From contig CAWGRF010000024.1 of the NCBI GenBank assembly GCA_963824935.1, positions 186,001 to 250,000 of the forward strand: a stretch of 64,000 bases of DNA. Direction: 5' to 3'. The notes under the pieces were generated by a model that was not told the DNA's origin, searched no databases, and saw only the letters and a list, made by a program, of their open reading frames with translations. A program made the translations under genes and the position numbers. This document shows, piece by piece, positions 10,253 through 21,832 of this stretch (positions within the stretch are counted from its first letter, which is position 1; the number at the start of each line of letters is the position of its first letter). The DNA comes from JACCZX01 sp963824935 (GTDB taxonomy: Bacteria; Pseudomonadota; Gammaproteobacteria; Burkholderiales; Burkholderiaceae_F).

Positions 10253-10460
10253 GTTATTGACCCCCAAGAAAGTTGCCGAGCGGACTCGCGCTTGTTTCAT
10301 AGCTGTTACGCGGCCGTTTTTCGGTACGTCGGAAGCGTACTCATTGCAATACCGTCGGTCACGGAATTTCTGCTTTGGACATGGCCAAACTCGGGCTCGT
10401 GTCTCATCCGACCAACACGAACTCCGTTGACCAAACACCATCGCTGCAATGCAGCGGCGC

Positions 10461-10485
10461 AAAAAAAGCGGGTCCGAAGACCCGC
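10461..10485 (-). terminator. Intrinsic terminator after TonB-dependent receptor 2
   Basis: On the minus strand, stem GCGGGTC (10468-10474) / GACCCGC (10479-10485) with loop CGAA, followed by seven T residues (10467-10461). It lies 28 bases past the receptor 2 stop. Confidence 0.9.
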
Positions 10486-10513
10486 TCGATTTGCAAATGC
10501 TTAGGCGTGCTGC

Positions 10514-13303
10514 TTAACGGAATTTGTAGTTCGCGCCTATGCGGAAGATGCGGCCGCGAACATCGTACAGCGAGAAGTCATAGAGGTCGTTTGCGCTAAA
10601 TCCTGGGTCGTACGGTGGCGTCCGATCGAAGATGTTGAGCACCGACGCCGACACCGACAGATTGGCCGTGATGTTGTAGCGGCCGAATATGTCGAACGGT
10701 CGTGTACGACGGCACCTTGTCCGGGTACGTGCCGTTCTGGAAGCGCGGGTCCTGAGGCGTGAAGAACGACGCCGCGAGGAAGTCCTGATAGTAGTCGCCG
10801 ATGTAGTTGATCCGGCCCGATGCGGTCCACGGCCCCTGGTCCCAATCGAGCGACAAGAAGCCCTTCCAACGCGGGATCGTATTCGTGCCGCCGTTGCGAC
10901 CGGCATTTTCGACGCCGTCTTCCTCGAACTTGCCGACATAGGTGGTGTTCAACCGCGTCGTCCAGTTTCCGTAGTTGGTACGTGCGATGTATCGCGCGTC
11001 GATGTCAAAGCCGCGTGTTTCGGTGCGATTCAAGTTGACGAAGCCGTTGAGCACCGTAACGATCTGGCCCCCTGGGAATTGCGGCGTTGGCGGCAAGCGT
11101 ATGACCTGTGCCGGGTTGTTGTTGTTGACGATCGTCTGAAAGCTCGGCGCATTGACGACGTTCGACCAGGAAATGTCGTATACGTCGAAGGAAACATTGA
11201 ACGCGTTGGTCGGCTCCCACACGATGCCGAGCGTCGTACTGCGCGACTTCTCTGGCTCCAGGTTGGGATTGCCTGCGAAAGCCCCTGAAACCTGTATGCC
11301 GGTCAAGTTGTTTGCGGGATCGTTGACCGTCGAGAAGACCAAGGCACGCGACGGTGAGATCTCGACCAGCGACGGGGCCCGGAAGCCGCGGCCCCAGTTG
11401 GCGCGCAGCAATACTTCGGGCGTCGGCTTGAACTTCAGGCCCAGCTTCGGATTGGTGGTGTTGCCGAAGTCGCTGTAGTGGTCGTAACGTAATGCAACCT
11501 GGGCCTCGATCTGGCGCGTCAGCGGCAACGCGAACTCGGCGTAAGCAGCAAAGTTGTCGCGACTCGCATCGGTTTGCGTGTTGCCCTGACCCAGGATGTC
11601 GCCGCTCAGGGCCAGCGGATCCGGTGTGTCTTGCAGCTCCTCTTCGCGATATTCGACGCCGAGCGCCAAGCCGATCGATCCGCCGGGTAACGATCCGATT
11701 TCGGTCGTCGCCTTGGTATCGATGAATTTCAGCTCCGACTCGGCCTTGCGGGCCACATTGGTCACGACCGAGCTGTTCACCGCCGCCGAGTTGCTCAGCG
11801 GCAGGTCCAGGTTATAGGTCGCGCTGGTTGACGTGGGCGTCGGCGGCTGCAGCGTCGGTCGGAACGTTGAACGCTGCGCTGATGCCGCTCTTCGTAGCCC
11901 TGTTCGTACTCACGTCTTCGACTTCGTTCTTCGAATAGCCGGCCGCGCTCTCGAGATCCCAGGTTCCGACGCCATAACGCAGCCCGGCCAAGACCCGATA
12001 CGTATCGGACTCGATCTCCGTATTGCGGGTCCCGAGTCCCTGCAGGTTTCCGGTGAACGTGGCGTTGCCTCCGAACGGATTGCCGGCAACGCCCGGGCCG
12101 TAAATGATGTTGTAGGCAAACGGTACCAGCCGGCCGGCGTTGGGTTCAGCGCCGTCGTTATGAATACCGGCTTCGTGAAAGTCTGCTCGGTTTCGACACG
12201 GCTATACGCAAACTCGGCAAACCCCTGCATCCTGGGCGTAAAGTCGAACGTACCGCGCGTCAGGAATCCGATGCGTTCCGTGCCGGGAAGAGCTGACAAC
12301 TGGTTGTTGATATCGATCGAGCACCAGCTGTTGCCCGGTTGGTTGATTTGCGTGGCGCCGGCTCCGCCGAGCGGCTGATTCAACTGAGCGACGCGGGATC
12401 AAGCCGAGTGAAGAAGCCTCGTCGTAGCCAACGGCCCTGCCGCCGATGGCCCCGCACTGGCTGATGGCTCGCCGCAGATTGCCGACGATCGGCGTGCCGG
12501 CCGCTGTGAGGCCGGTGACGTTTTGCCAGGTACCGCCGGCGGTAAGGCTCTGGAAGTTGCGGCCGCCGCCGTCCTCGTGTCGAAAATCACGCGTCTCGCC
12601 GAATTTGGTGTCGGAGTAGCAGGATCTCGTCGCGCTTGTAGTAGTCCAGCATGCCGAAGACGTTGAATCTGTCTGACCCGAGGTCGCCGAAACCGGCGAT
12701 GACGTTGGCACGGTAGTCCTGGGCGCCCTCGAAGAAGCCAACGTCGCCGGACACTTCGATGCCTTTGAAGTCGCGGCGCAGGATGATGTTGACCACGCCC
12801 GCAATCGCGTCTGAGCCATAGATGGCCGAGGCGCCGTCTTTCAAAATCTCTATACGATCAACTGCAGCCGCCGGAATCGCGTTGAGGTCGACGAATGTCT
12901 CCTGGATGTTCTGCGCGAAGCCGTAACCTGTCACGCGCCGGCCGTTGAGGAGCACCAGCGTGCTCTTCTGGCCCAGGCCGCGCAGCGAGATACCCGCGGC
13001 GCCGGGCGCAAAGCTGTTAGAAAAACTTTCGCCGAAGCTGCCGCCGATGTTGGCGGGAATCGTCTTGAGCACATCGGCCACGGTCGGGCGACCGGTACGT
13101 TCGATCTGCTCGCGCGTGATGATCTCGACCGGCGCAACCGTTTCCTGATCGGTGCGGCGAATGTTCGAACCCGTAATCGTTATGCGTTCCAGCTGCTGCT
13201 GCTGGGCTGGTGTCTGCTGCGCGTACGCGGCAGTGCCAACGACCGCGAGCCCGCCAAAGGCGAGCGCCAAGCCGTGCACCACTGGCTTTACTTTGAACAA
13301 CAT
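10514..13303 (-). CDS. TonB-dependent receptor 2 (frameshifted)
   Basis: Second outer-membrane receptor, about 930 aa. ATG 13303 follows a GGGGGGAATTC leader. Signal peptide GLALAFGGLAVVGTAAYAQ, TonB-box-like LERITITGSNIRRT, plug (GISLRGLGQKSTLVLLNGRR, YGSDAIAGVVNIILRRDFKG) and barrel strands (VALRYDHYSDFGNTTNPKLG, ANWGRGFRAPSLVEISPS) end with GRIFRIGANYKFR at 10514. Frame changes fall near 12600, 12390, 11850 and 10700. It is related to receptor 1 in the plug and barrel but clearly diverged. This is the XanthomonasCaulobacter-style large receptor class. The ligand is unknown. Confidence 0.87.
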
Positions 13304-13371
13304 GTGAATTCCCCCCGGAATTTAGAAGTCGACGCTTACCTGCTTCTGGGATTCAGAGCCGCCGCATAAGC

Positions 13372-13399
13372 AAAACCCGCGTCGTGGGACACGGGTTTT
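13372..13399 (-). terminator. Putative intrinsic terminator of the peptide ABC operon
   Basis: Symmetric hairpin AAAACCCG (13372-13379) / CGGGTTTT (13392-13399) in the gap between the last ABC gene and receptor 2. On the minus strand it would terminate the ABC operon 185 bases past its stop. Confidence 0.65.
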
Positions 13400-13583
13400 G
13401 AGCAGTGGTCGCCGCGAATCCGGATCACTTCAGGCGTGCGAACGGCAGGATTTTCAACGTCGGGTCACACGAATGCAACAAAGTGCAACGCGATGGAACA
13501 CGCGTGTTGTATCCAACACACAAGTGCCGGCGGCGCACGCTTATTGCGCTGCGGTAATTTGAGATCGAAGTTTCGGAGTAACC

Positions 13584-14405
<822 letters not shown>

Positions 14406-15467
14406 CGCGGCGGTTGACGGCGTCCGGCGCCTGATAGTTCACGCGTCCCGACGACGTCTGCGAGTGCACCTGCCGTGCAAAACGAGCGTCGGGCGTGACG
14501 CCGCTCTTATATAGAACACACCGAACCTGATGCGCGGCTGCCGGTTCGAACAGCGGCGGTGGGGCCGCCACACACTCGGCGTGCGCATAAGGGCAGCGGT
14601 CGGCAAAGCGGCAACCCGTAAATAACTGATTGAGCGCCGGCACCTTGCCCGCGATCGCCGCCAGCCGCTCCCCGCGCTTCTCGCTGGCGGGCAGCGCGGC
14701 AAGCAGCAATTGCGCATACGGATGCAGGGGCCGCGCGAAAAATTCCTGGGTCTCGGCAACTTCGACGATCTGGCCCGCATACATCAATGCGATCCGATGC
14801 GCGACCTCGCTGACGATGCCCAGATCGTGCGTGATCAGCAGCATCGCCATGCCTTGCGCCTTCTGCAGCTCAACGAGTAGTTCGAGAATCTGCTTCTGGA
14901 TCGTCACATCGAGGGCGGTGGTCGGCTCGTCGGCGATCAGCACGTCGGGCTCGGCGGCCAACGCAATCGCAATCATCACGCGCTGTTTTTGCCCACCGGA
15001 CAGCTCGAACGGATAGCTGTCGATGCGCCGCTCCGCTTCGGGCAGGCCGACGCGCCGCAACCACTGCAACGCTTTGGCGCGCGCCGCAGCGCCTTTCAAT
15101 GCGGTATGGCGCTCGATCACCTCGACAATCTGGTCGCCAACGCGCAGCACCGGATTCAAACTGGTCGCCGGCTCCTGAAAGATGATGCTGATGCGGCGTC
15201 CGCGCACATCGCGCATGCGCGCTTCGGGTAACGCGGTCACGTCGGTGCCGGCGAGGTTGACCCGGCCGGCGTCGACCCTGCCGTTATCGGGCAACAATCG
15301 CAGAATCGAAAGCGCGGTCATCGACTTGCCGCAGCCGGACTCGCCGACCAGCGCGAATGTTTCGCCGCGCTCGATCGTCAGCGATAGCGCATCGACGGCG
15401 CGCACGAGGCCTGAATCGGTGTCGAGTACGGTACCGAGGTCCTCGACGATGAGGGCTGCATCCCTCA

Positions 15468-16982
15468 TCACGGGCTCCGTGCGGCCGGCGCGGTCGCAGC
15501 GAGCGGTACGTCGCTCCGCTCGGGGCTGCCCGACGTCGCGCTCGCGGCTTCCTTCAACAGCCGGCGCGGCCGAAACACGCGAGCGCGCGGATCGAACGCT
15601 TCCCGCACCGCGTCGGCGAAGAGATTCGCGGCCAGCACCAGCGCGAGCATGAACGTGAATGCGGTCGCCAGGTTCCACCACACCACTGGATCGCGCGACA
15701 TCTCGCTGCGCGCAAGGTTGATCATCGAGCCGAACGATGACGAGTTCGGATCGACGCCGATACCGACATACGACAGCACAGCCTCGTACAACACCAGTGC
15801 CGAAAAATCGAGCACCGCAACGATCAGCACCAGGTGCATCACATTCGGCAACACATGGCGCGCCATCACGCGCCATTTGCTGACGCCGAATGCATGCGCC
15901 GCTTGTACGTAATCGAGCTCGCTGATTTTCAGCGTCTCTGCGCGCAGCAGCCGGCACAGCGTCGCCCAACCGGTCACGCCGAGAATCAGGCACAGCAGGA
16001 ACAAGCGGAACTCGGCACGCTCGACGCCGGTCTCGAAAACATCCGCGTGCTGATCGATGTAGACGTTGATCAGCAGCACGAACGCCGCCACCAGCAGGAT
16101 CGGTGGAATCGACGACAGCACGGTGTAGAAGTACTGAATGCCGTCGTCGACCCAGCCTTTGAAGTAGCCCGCAAAGATGCCGAGCACGATAGCCAGCGGC
16201 AACGTTGCAATCGTCGCCAGCGAGCCGATCACGACCGCGGTGCGGATACTCTTCAGCGCCTGGTACAGCACGTCATTGCCGGTGCGGTCGGTGCCGAACG
16301 GGTGGTAGTACGGCCACAGTGCGGCCAGCCAGCCGATGACCATCGCCATCGCGATCATCGTGATCAGCATCGGGCGCCACGGAATTTCCGTATCGCCGCG
16401 AATGATCTGCGATAACGAATTGCGCAAGCCTCCATGCTTGCGGCCGCGCAGCGCCGCCGCTCCGACTGCAATCACGACTCCGGCAAGCAGTCCGAGCAAC
16501 ACGCCTTGCACTGACAGCGCGGCAACGTCGGAGACCCAATCGCGCTCGGGGTCTTTCAAGTGCGAACCGCCAAAGGCCAGGCGTGGATTGCTGCGCACCT
16601 CCTGCCCGTCGACGACCTGCGTTTCTTTCTGAAAAGACCAATACGCGAGCGGTATCGAATACGTTTTCTCGCGCGACTCGATCGCATGCGACATGAATGC
16701 GTCGAAGATCGAAAGTGTGCGGGTGCCATAAGCGACCTGCGCGTCGGGCGCGGCACCTTCGACCGCAGCCAGGCGCGGGCGAAAGTGCACCGAGTCGAGC
16801 AGGGCGATGGTGATGAATACGCCGAGCACCACGGCCGCACACATGGCCGGTGCGTCGTGCACGACATGCGACCAGTTGGCGCGTGCGCGCGCGTTGCCTC
16901 GCATGCGCCAGATGTAGACAACGATGCCCGCGACGATGAGCCACAGCACGAAGTCGGTCCAGAGAAAGACGAACTTAGGCAA
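15468..16982 (-). CDS. Peptide ABC transporter permease (OppC/DppC type), enlarged
   Basis: Inner-membrane permease, 504 aa against the usual ~300. An N-terminal helix (LWTDFVLWLIVAGIVVYIW) and a second (AMCAAVVLGVFITIALL) precede a ~100-residue periplasmic insert. The standard permease core follows (RTGNDVLYQALKSIRTAVVI, HAFGVSKWRVMARHVLPNV as EAA loop). Start is taken as TTG 16982, which overlaps the preceding permease stop; no better start codon is visible. The same enlarged layout is seen in Yej-like importers, so a YejE-like role is possible. Confidence 0.88.
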   Translation of the reverse strand: MPKFVFLWTDFVLWLIVAGIVVYIWRMRGNARARANWSHVVHDAPAMCAAVVLGVFITIALLDSVHFRPRLAAVEGAAPDAQVAYGTRTLSIFDAFMSHAIESREKTYSIPLAYWSFQKETQVVDGQEVRSNPRLAFGGSHLKDPERDWVSDVAALSVQGVLLGLLAGVVIAVGAAALRGRKHGGLRNSLSQIIRGDTEIPWRPMLITMIAMAMVIGWLAALWPYYHPFGTDRTGNDVLYQALKSIRTAVVIGSLATIATLPLAIVLGIFAGYFKGWVDDGIQYFYTVLSSIPPILLVAAFVLLINVYIDQHADVFETGVERAEFRLFLLCLILGVTGWATLCRLLRAETLKISELDYVQAAHAFGVSKWRVMARHVLPNVMHLVLIVAVLDFSALVLYEAVLSYVGIGVDPNSSSFGSMINLARSEMSRDPVVWWNLATAFTFMLALVLAANLFADAVREAFDPRARVFRPRRLLKEAASATSGSPERSDVPLAATAPAARSP

Positions 16983-17952
16983 GCCGCACTCTCGGATCGA
17001 CGAAGGTGTACGCGATGTCGGTTGCCAGATACGCGAGGATGTACAGCAGCGAGCCGAGGAAAACCATCGCGTGCACGATCGCAAAGTCCTGCCCGGCGAT
17101 CGCCTCGATCACGTAGGTGCCGAGCCCGGGAATGCCGAAGAACGACTCGAAGATGATCGAGCCGAGGAACGCATACGGCAACAGCGCACTGACGTGTGTC
17201 AGCACGGGCAGCCATGTGTTGCGCAGCACGTGGCGGAACAGCACGACCGCTTCAGACAAGCCCTTGGAGCGCGCGGTCCGAACGTAGTCCTTGTTCGCTT
17301 CCTCCAGCAGCATCGCGCGAAAGAGCCGCGCTTCCGAGCCGAGCTGAAAGATGATGCCGACGATGATCGGCAGCGCAAGAAACTTCAGCAAACTCAGGCC
17401 GGGCACAAAGCCCGACAGGGGCGCCAGCTTCAGCATCTTGCCGAAGAACCACTGCGCCATGATGATGTAGAACAGACTCGAGATCGACATCATCACGACG
17501 CACAGGACGGTGCCCCAGAAGTCGAGGTAGCTCGCACGAAAGAACACCAACAACAACGAGAATGCAATCCCGACGATGACCGTCAGCAGCAGCATTGGCC
17601 CGGCGAGCGTCAGGCTCACCAGGATTCGGGTTCCGATCTCGTGCCGCAGATCCCGCCCGCTGTCGGTCGAGCCAAAGTCGAGCGTAAACAGCCGCAATGA
17701 TCGATCGTAAAAAATAGTGTTGGTCAGTTTGCCGACGCCTTCGGCTTCGCGGTTAAACCATAGCGGCTTGTTGTAACCATGGGAGGCCTTCCACTGCTCG
17801 ATCGCTTCAGCCGTGACGCGCTTGCCGCCGATATTCAGCCGCGCAATGTTGTCGGGCGAGTTGACCGCAAAGAACAGAGTGAAGGTCAGCAGGTTGACGC
17901 CAACCAGAATCAGCACCGCGTACAGGCAGCGGCGAAGGATGTAAGCGCCCAA
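16975..17952 (-). CDS. Peptide ABC transporter permease (OppB/DppB type)
   Basis: Six-helix inner-membrane permease of 325 aa. N-terminal MGAYILRRCLYAVLILVGV, then a periplasmic region, BPD-transport core helices and the EAA loop (DYVRTARSKGLSEAVVLFRH, then VLRNTWLPVLTHVSALLPYA). C-terminal LATDIAYTFVDPRVRLA is typical of the DppB class. The start codon appears to be TTG 17952, immediately after the TAG of the binding-protein gene. It ends overlapping the next permease. Confidence 0.92.
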   Translation of the reverse strand: MGAYILRRCLYAVLILVGVNLLTFTLFFAVNSPDNIARLNIGGKRVTAEAIEQWKASHGYNKPLWFNREAEGVGKLTNTIFYDRSLRLFTLDFGSTDSGRDLRHEIGTRILVSLTLAGPMLLLTVIVGIAFSLLLVFFRASYLDFWGTVLCVVMMSISSLFYIIMAQWFFGKMLKLAPLSGFVPGLSLLKFLALPIIVGIIFQLGSEARLFRAMLLEEANKDYVRTARSKGLSEAVVLFRHVLRNTWLPVLTHVSALLPYAFLGSIIFESFFGIPGLGTYVIEAIAGQDFAIVHAMVFLGSLLYILAYLATDIAYTFVDPRVRLA

Positions 17953-20183
17953 CTATTCGGCCCCGCCAACCGCCAGCCCGCGCGCCGCGTTCTCCCGTTC
18001 GCGCCGTTTCCAGGCCCGGAAGGCAGGAACGACGGCGGCCAACATTGCGAGCACGATAAGAACCACCGGCCACCAGATTGGGTTATTCCACTGCGCGATC
18101 TTTGCGGCACGTAATGCTGGGTCGACCTTCATGTACATGCAATCGGTCGTTGACCAGCGGCCCGGGTTTGACGTTGCCGACCCACTGCTGGTGGACGGTG
18201 CCCGCGTACGGGTTGTAGCCGAATGCCCACGCGGCGTCTTCCTGCGTGATCGCGATCATGCGGTCGATCACCTGCTGCTTGCGCGGCCCGTCGTCGAGAA
18301 ACTTCAGTTCATCAAACAGCTTGTCGAACTCCGCGTTTTGATAGTTCGACGAGTTTTCGCCGTTGCCTCCGGTCAACGCCTTTGAGTTCGGCCCATACAG
18401 CAGGAACAGGAAATTCTCGGCGTCAGGATAGTCGGCGAACCATCCCCACCAGAAAATCTGCAACGAACCCTTTTCAGCTTTCTCCTGGAACCGGTTGTAG
18501 TCGGTCGCGCGGATTTCGAGCTGCACGCCGATCTTCGCGAACTGCCGAACCATCCATTCGACTTCGGCCTTCAGCTCGGGTGTCAGCGCACGCTGATAGT
18601 CGTAGCTCAGCACTAAAGGGGCGCCGGTCTTGGCGTCGCGGCCATCGGGGTAGCCCGCTTCGGCGAGCAGTTTCTTCGCGACGTCGATTGACTTGCGGCG
18701 CGGCTTGCCATCGACGACGTCGTAGACGACGCGATTGATCGCATCCTTGCGAAAGCCGAAGACGCCCGGAGGCACCGGCCCCATTGCGGGTTCGCCGGCC
18801 GCCTTGCTCTCGAACACGCGAACGAATTCCTCCCAGTCGATCGCGATCGAGAGCGCCTGGCGCAGCTTGCGATTGCGTACCTGCTGGTCGGGTGTGTCAC
18901 CCTTGCCGACAACAGGATCAAGCCAATTAAATCCCAGGTACCAGTTGGAGATCTCTAGCGTGCGCGGCATCTGCACGCCACGGTCACGAAACATCTGCGC
19001 GACTTTCTCCGAGTTCTTGAAGTCGAAATCGAACTCGAGCAGCGTGTCGAACCGATAGGTGACTGGAACGTCGTAGTACCCCTGCAGAAACTTTGCCTTC
19101 TGCGGAATTCTCTCCTTCTCGATCGCGTTAACGATGCGGTCGATGAACGGTATCGGCTTGCCGCAATCGGCGAGCAGACCGGCCGCCTTGTCAGCGTCTT
19201 CGCCTTCGCACGGATACACGGTCGCCGGCAAAGTTCGGGTTGCGCTCCAGCACGTGTCGACGATTTTCCTGATACTCCACCAGCATGTAGGGCCCCGTGC
19301 CTACCGGCCAGAAGTTCAGCGACAAGTTCTTGCCGGCGAACCCCGGTTGCGCGTAGAACGCGTCAGCCTCCCACGGCACCGGAGCGAAAAATGGCATCGA
19401 TAGCCAATATTTGAACTGCGGATATTTGCCCTTGAGCCGAATCCGGAGCGTGTAGTCGTCGAGCGCCTGCGCGCCAGCGAGATCATGCTCACGGAAGTCG
19501 AGGAACGGCAGATCGCGGCTCGTGGGATCCACACTCTTGCGCAACTCCTTGTCCACTGCGGCGATCTTCTCGCCGTACTCCTTCAGTCCGACGATGTGCT
19601 CGGCCATCAATGAAAACGATGCCGACTTGATGCGCGTCGTCGCCAGCCGGCGAATCGCGTACACATAATCGTGCGCAGTCAGCTCGCGTGTTCCCGGATC
19701 CGCGAAATCGAACGGAGTGCGTTTGTCGGCGGACTCGGCAGCGGTTAGCGCGTGGTAGCGATACTTTCCGTTCGCATCGCGCGTGAACGCCGGATGCGGC
19801 GCGTAGCGAATACCACGTCTAATCTTGATGTCGTAAATGGCTTCGGCGATGTCTTCGCCGCGCGCATTGGCCGGCAACTCGTTGCCGTTTTTGTCTAGAA
19901 AGCGTGGCACTGCAACTTCCTCGGCAGTGCGGGCGACGATTTCATATGGCCGCTTTAGGTAGTGAAAGCGATACAGCGGCTCGTATACCGAGTACGTGTA
20001 CGGCGTCTCATCGATAGCGTAGGAAGCGGTCGGGTCGAGATAGCGCGGCGAACGCTCTTCGAACGCCGTGAAAAACGTATTGGTCCTCTCTGCCCCCGGC
20101 GCATGCGGGCTGTTGGTAATGCGATCGCAGCCCGACGCAGTGAATGCGACCGCAACCAACAACAACCAGCCTTGCAAACGCAT
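17953..20183 (-). CDS. Peptide-type ABC transporter substrate-binding lipoprotein with C-terminal membrane anchor (frameshifted)
   Basis: SBP family 5 protein, ~743 aa. ATG 20183 follows AAGGGGG. The N-terminus carries a lipoprotein signal with lipobox TASGC. SBP_bac_5 features include SVYEPLYRFHYLKRPYE and GTGPYMLVEYQENRRH. A frame break near 19215 joins to PATVYPCEGEDADKAAGLLA, and another near 18137 joins to YMKVDPALRAAKIAQWNNP. Beyond it, a hydrophobic segment (WWPVVLIVLAMLAAVVPAF) and basic tail KRRER end the protein, so it appears anchored at both ends. It heads the five-gene ABC operon. Confidence 0.88.
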
Positions 20184-20303
20184 CCCGTCACCCCCTTGAG
20201 CGCGTGCGATTGTAAATGCGGGTCAGCCGATCAAAAGCGGCGCCGTTGGCTCGTATACTGCGGCGCAACCTAAAACTTCGCGAACTCACCCGTCGCGATC
20301 TTC

Positions 20304-20726
20304 GTGCTCGACAAACCCTTTACCTGGACGATCCGCGTTTACTACGAAGACACGGACACTTGCGGCATCGTCTATTACGCCAACTATCTGAAGTTCTTCG
20401 AGCGCGCGCGCACCGAATGGTTGCGCGCCGTGGGCTTCGAGCAGCAGAAAATGGCGGATGAGTTAGGGTTGCGGTTTGTCATTTCCCGCGTCGAATGTGA
20501 TTTCAAGGAGCCGGCCAGGCTGGATGACGTTATCGAGCTCGACGTGCGTGTGGCACGCGCGGGCAGCGCCTCGATGGTTTTTGAACAGACGGCCAGACGC
20601 GGCGATGCCGTGCTGGCGACGGCGCGCGTGCGTGCAGGCTGCATCGACACAGGCCGCTTCACCCCTGCGCCGCTGCCGCCGTCGCTAATAGCCGCCCTCA
20701 AGCAATTACCTCAGCCCAACGCATGA
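20304..20726 (+). CDS. ybgC: Tol-Pal system acyl-CoA thioesterase YbgC
   Basis: Hotdog-fold 4-hydroxybenzoyl-CoA-thioesterase-like protein, 140 aa, that accompanies tol-pal genes and associates with phospholipid metabolism. The YYEDTDTCGIVYYANYLKF stretch carries the catalytic Asp and the hotdog helix. The start is GTG 20304; no strong ribosome site is visible, but the N-terminus aligns with the family. It overlaps tolQ by ATGA. Confidence 0.94.
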   Translation: MLDKPFTWTIRVYYEDTDTCGIVYYANYLKFFERARTEWLRAVGFEQQKMADELGLRFVISRVECDFKEPARLDDVIELDVRVARAGSASMVFEQTARRGDAVLATARVRAGCIDTGRFTPAPLPPSLIAALKQLPQPNA

Positions 20727-21391
20727 CACCGACTGACCTTTCCATTCTCTCGCTGATGACGAAGGCCACGCTGGTCGTGCAGCTGGTGATGCTGCTGCTC
20801 GCCGTGCTGTCGATCGCCTCCTGGACAGCGATCTTTCAGAAGCGGTTCTCGATTCGGCGCGCCAAGCGCGATACGGAGGAGTTCGAGCGCCAGTTCTGGG
20901 GCGGCGCCGACCTGTCGCGGCTGCACGAGCTGGCGTCGCATCCGCGGCGCAAGAGCGGTGCGCTCGAGCGCATCTTCGAAGCCGGGATGAGCGAGTATCT
21001 GAAGATACGCGGCCGAGGCGATGCGTCGGCGATGCTCGACGGCGCGCGGCGCGCGATGCGCGCGTCGTACCAGCGCGAGATGGACGGGCTCGAAGCGCGC
21101 CTGAACTTCCTCGCATCGGTCGGCTCGGTCAGTCCGTACATCGGGCTGTTCGGCACGGTGTGGGGAATCATGCACGCGTTTACCGGTCTGTCGAATCTGC
21201 AGCAAGCCAACCTGGCGAGCGTCGCGCCGGGCATTGCCGAAGCGCTGGTCGCAACCGCAATCGGCCTGTTCGCGGCGATCCCGGCAGTGGTGGCTTACAA
21301 CCGGTTCGCCAACGACATCGACCGGCTCGCCAACCGCTTCGAAAGCTTCATGGAAGAGTTCTTGAACATCCTGCACCGGCATAAGCATTAG
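20723..21391 (+). CDS. tolQ: Tol-Pal system protein TolQ
   Basis: MotA/TolQ/ExbB proton-channel subunit of the Tol-Pal machine, which pulls in the outer membrane during division. 222 aa, intact. First helix LVVQLVMLLLAVLSIASWTAI; signature NFLASVGSVSPYIGLFGTVWG; third helix EALVATAIGLFAAIPAVVAY. ATG overlaps the ybgC stop. It is a paralogue of the exbB at 4.3 kb. Confidence 0.97.
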   Translation: MTPTDLSILSLMTKATLVVQLVMLLLAVLSIASWTAIFQKRFSIRRAKRDTEEFERQFWGGADLSRLHELASHPRRKSGALERIFEAGMSEYLKIRGRGDASAMLDGARRAMRASYQREMDGLEARLNFLASVGSVSPYIGLFGTVWGIMHAFTGLSNLQQANLASVAPGIAEALVATAIGLFAAIPAVVAYNRFANDIDRLANRFESFMEEFLNILHRHKH

Positions 21392-21405
21392 GGCGAGACA
21401 GAACC

Positions 21406-21829
21406 ATGGCATTAGTCGCACGCCGCTCCGGCCGCCGCCGTCGTCTGATGGCCGACATCAACGTCGTGCCGTACGTCGACGTGATGCTGGTGCTGGTCGT
21501 GATCCTGATGGTGGCGGCGCCGTTCGTGAATCCGGGCGTGGTCGAGCTGCCGACGATCGCCAAGGCAGGCCAGCAGAAGGAAGTGCCGGTGCGCGTGGTC
21601 GTGCGCAGCGACGGCCGGGTGTCGCTATACGACGGCAGCGTCGAGACCAGCCTGCAGAAAGGCGAGCTGGTCTCGGCCGTCAGGCAGCGGCAGGCGGGCG
21701 ACCTGAAGCGGCCCGTCGTGATCGAGGCCGATTCGAAAGTTGAATACAAGGCCGTGGTCGGTGTGATGAGCGACCTGCAGAAGGCCGGCATCGAGCGCGT
21801 CGGTCTGTCGGTGCGGCTGGCTCAAGTAG
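21406..21829 (+). CDS. tolR: Tol-Pal system protein TolR (3' end frameshifted)
   Basis: ExbD/TolR family. MADINVVPYVDVMLVLVVIL carries the membrane helix with its proton-path Asp; the periplasmic domain runs to AGIERVGLSVRLAQ. The open frame then continues for 550 bases in the wrong frame over tolA. One base change of register near 21815 would end the protein at TAG 21827-21829, four bases before the tolA ATG. That gives about 140 aa, the normal TolR size, so I annotate that end. Confidence 0.9.
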
Positions 21830-21832
21830 GTG

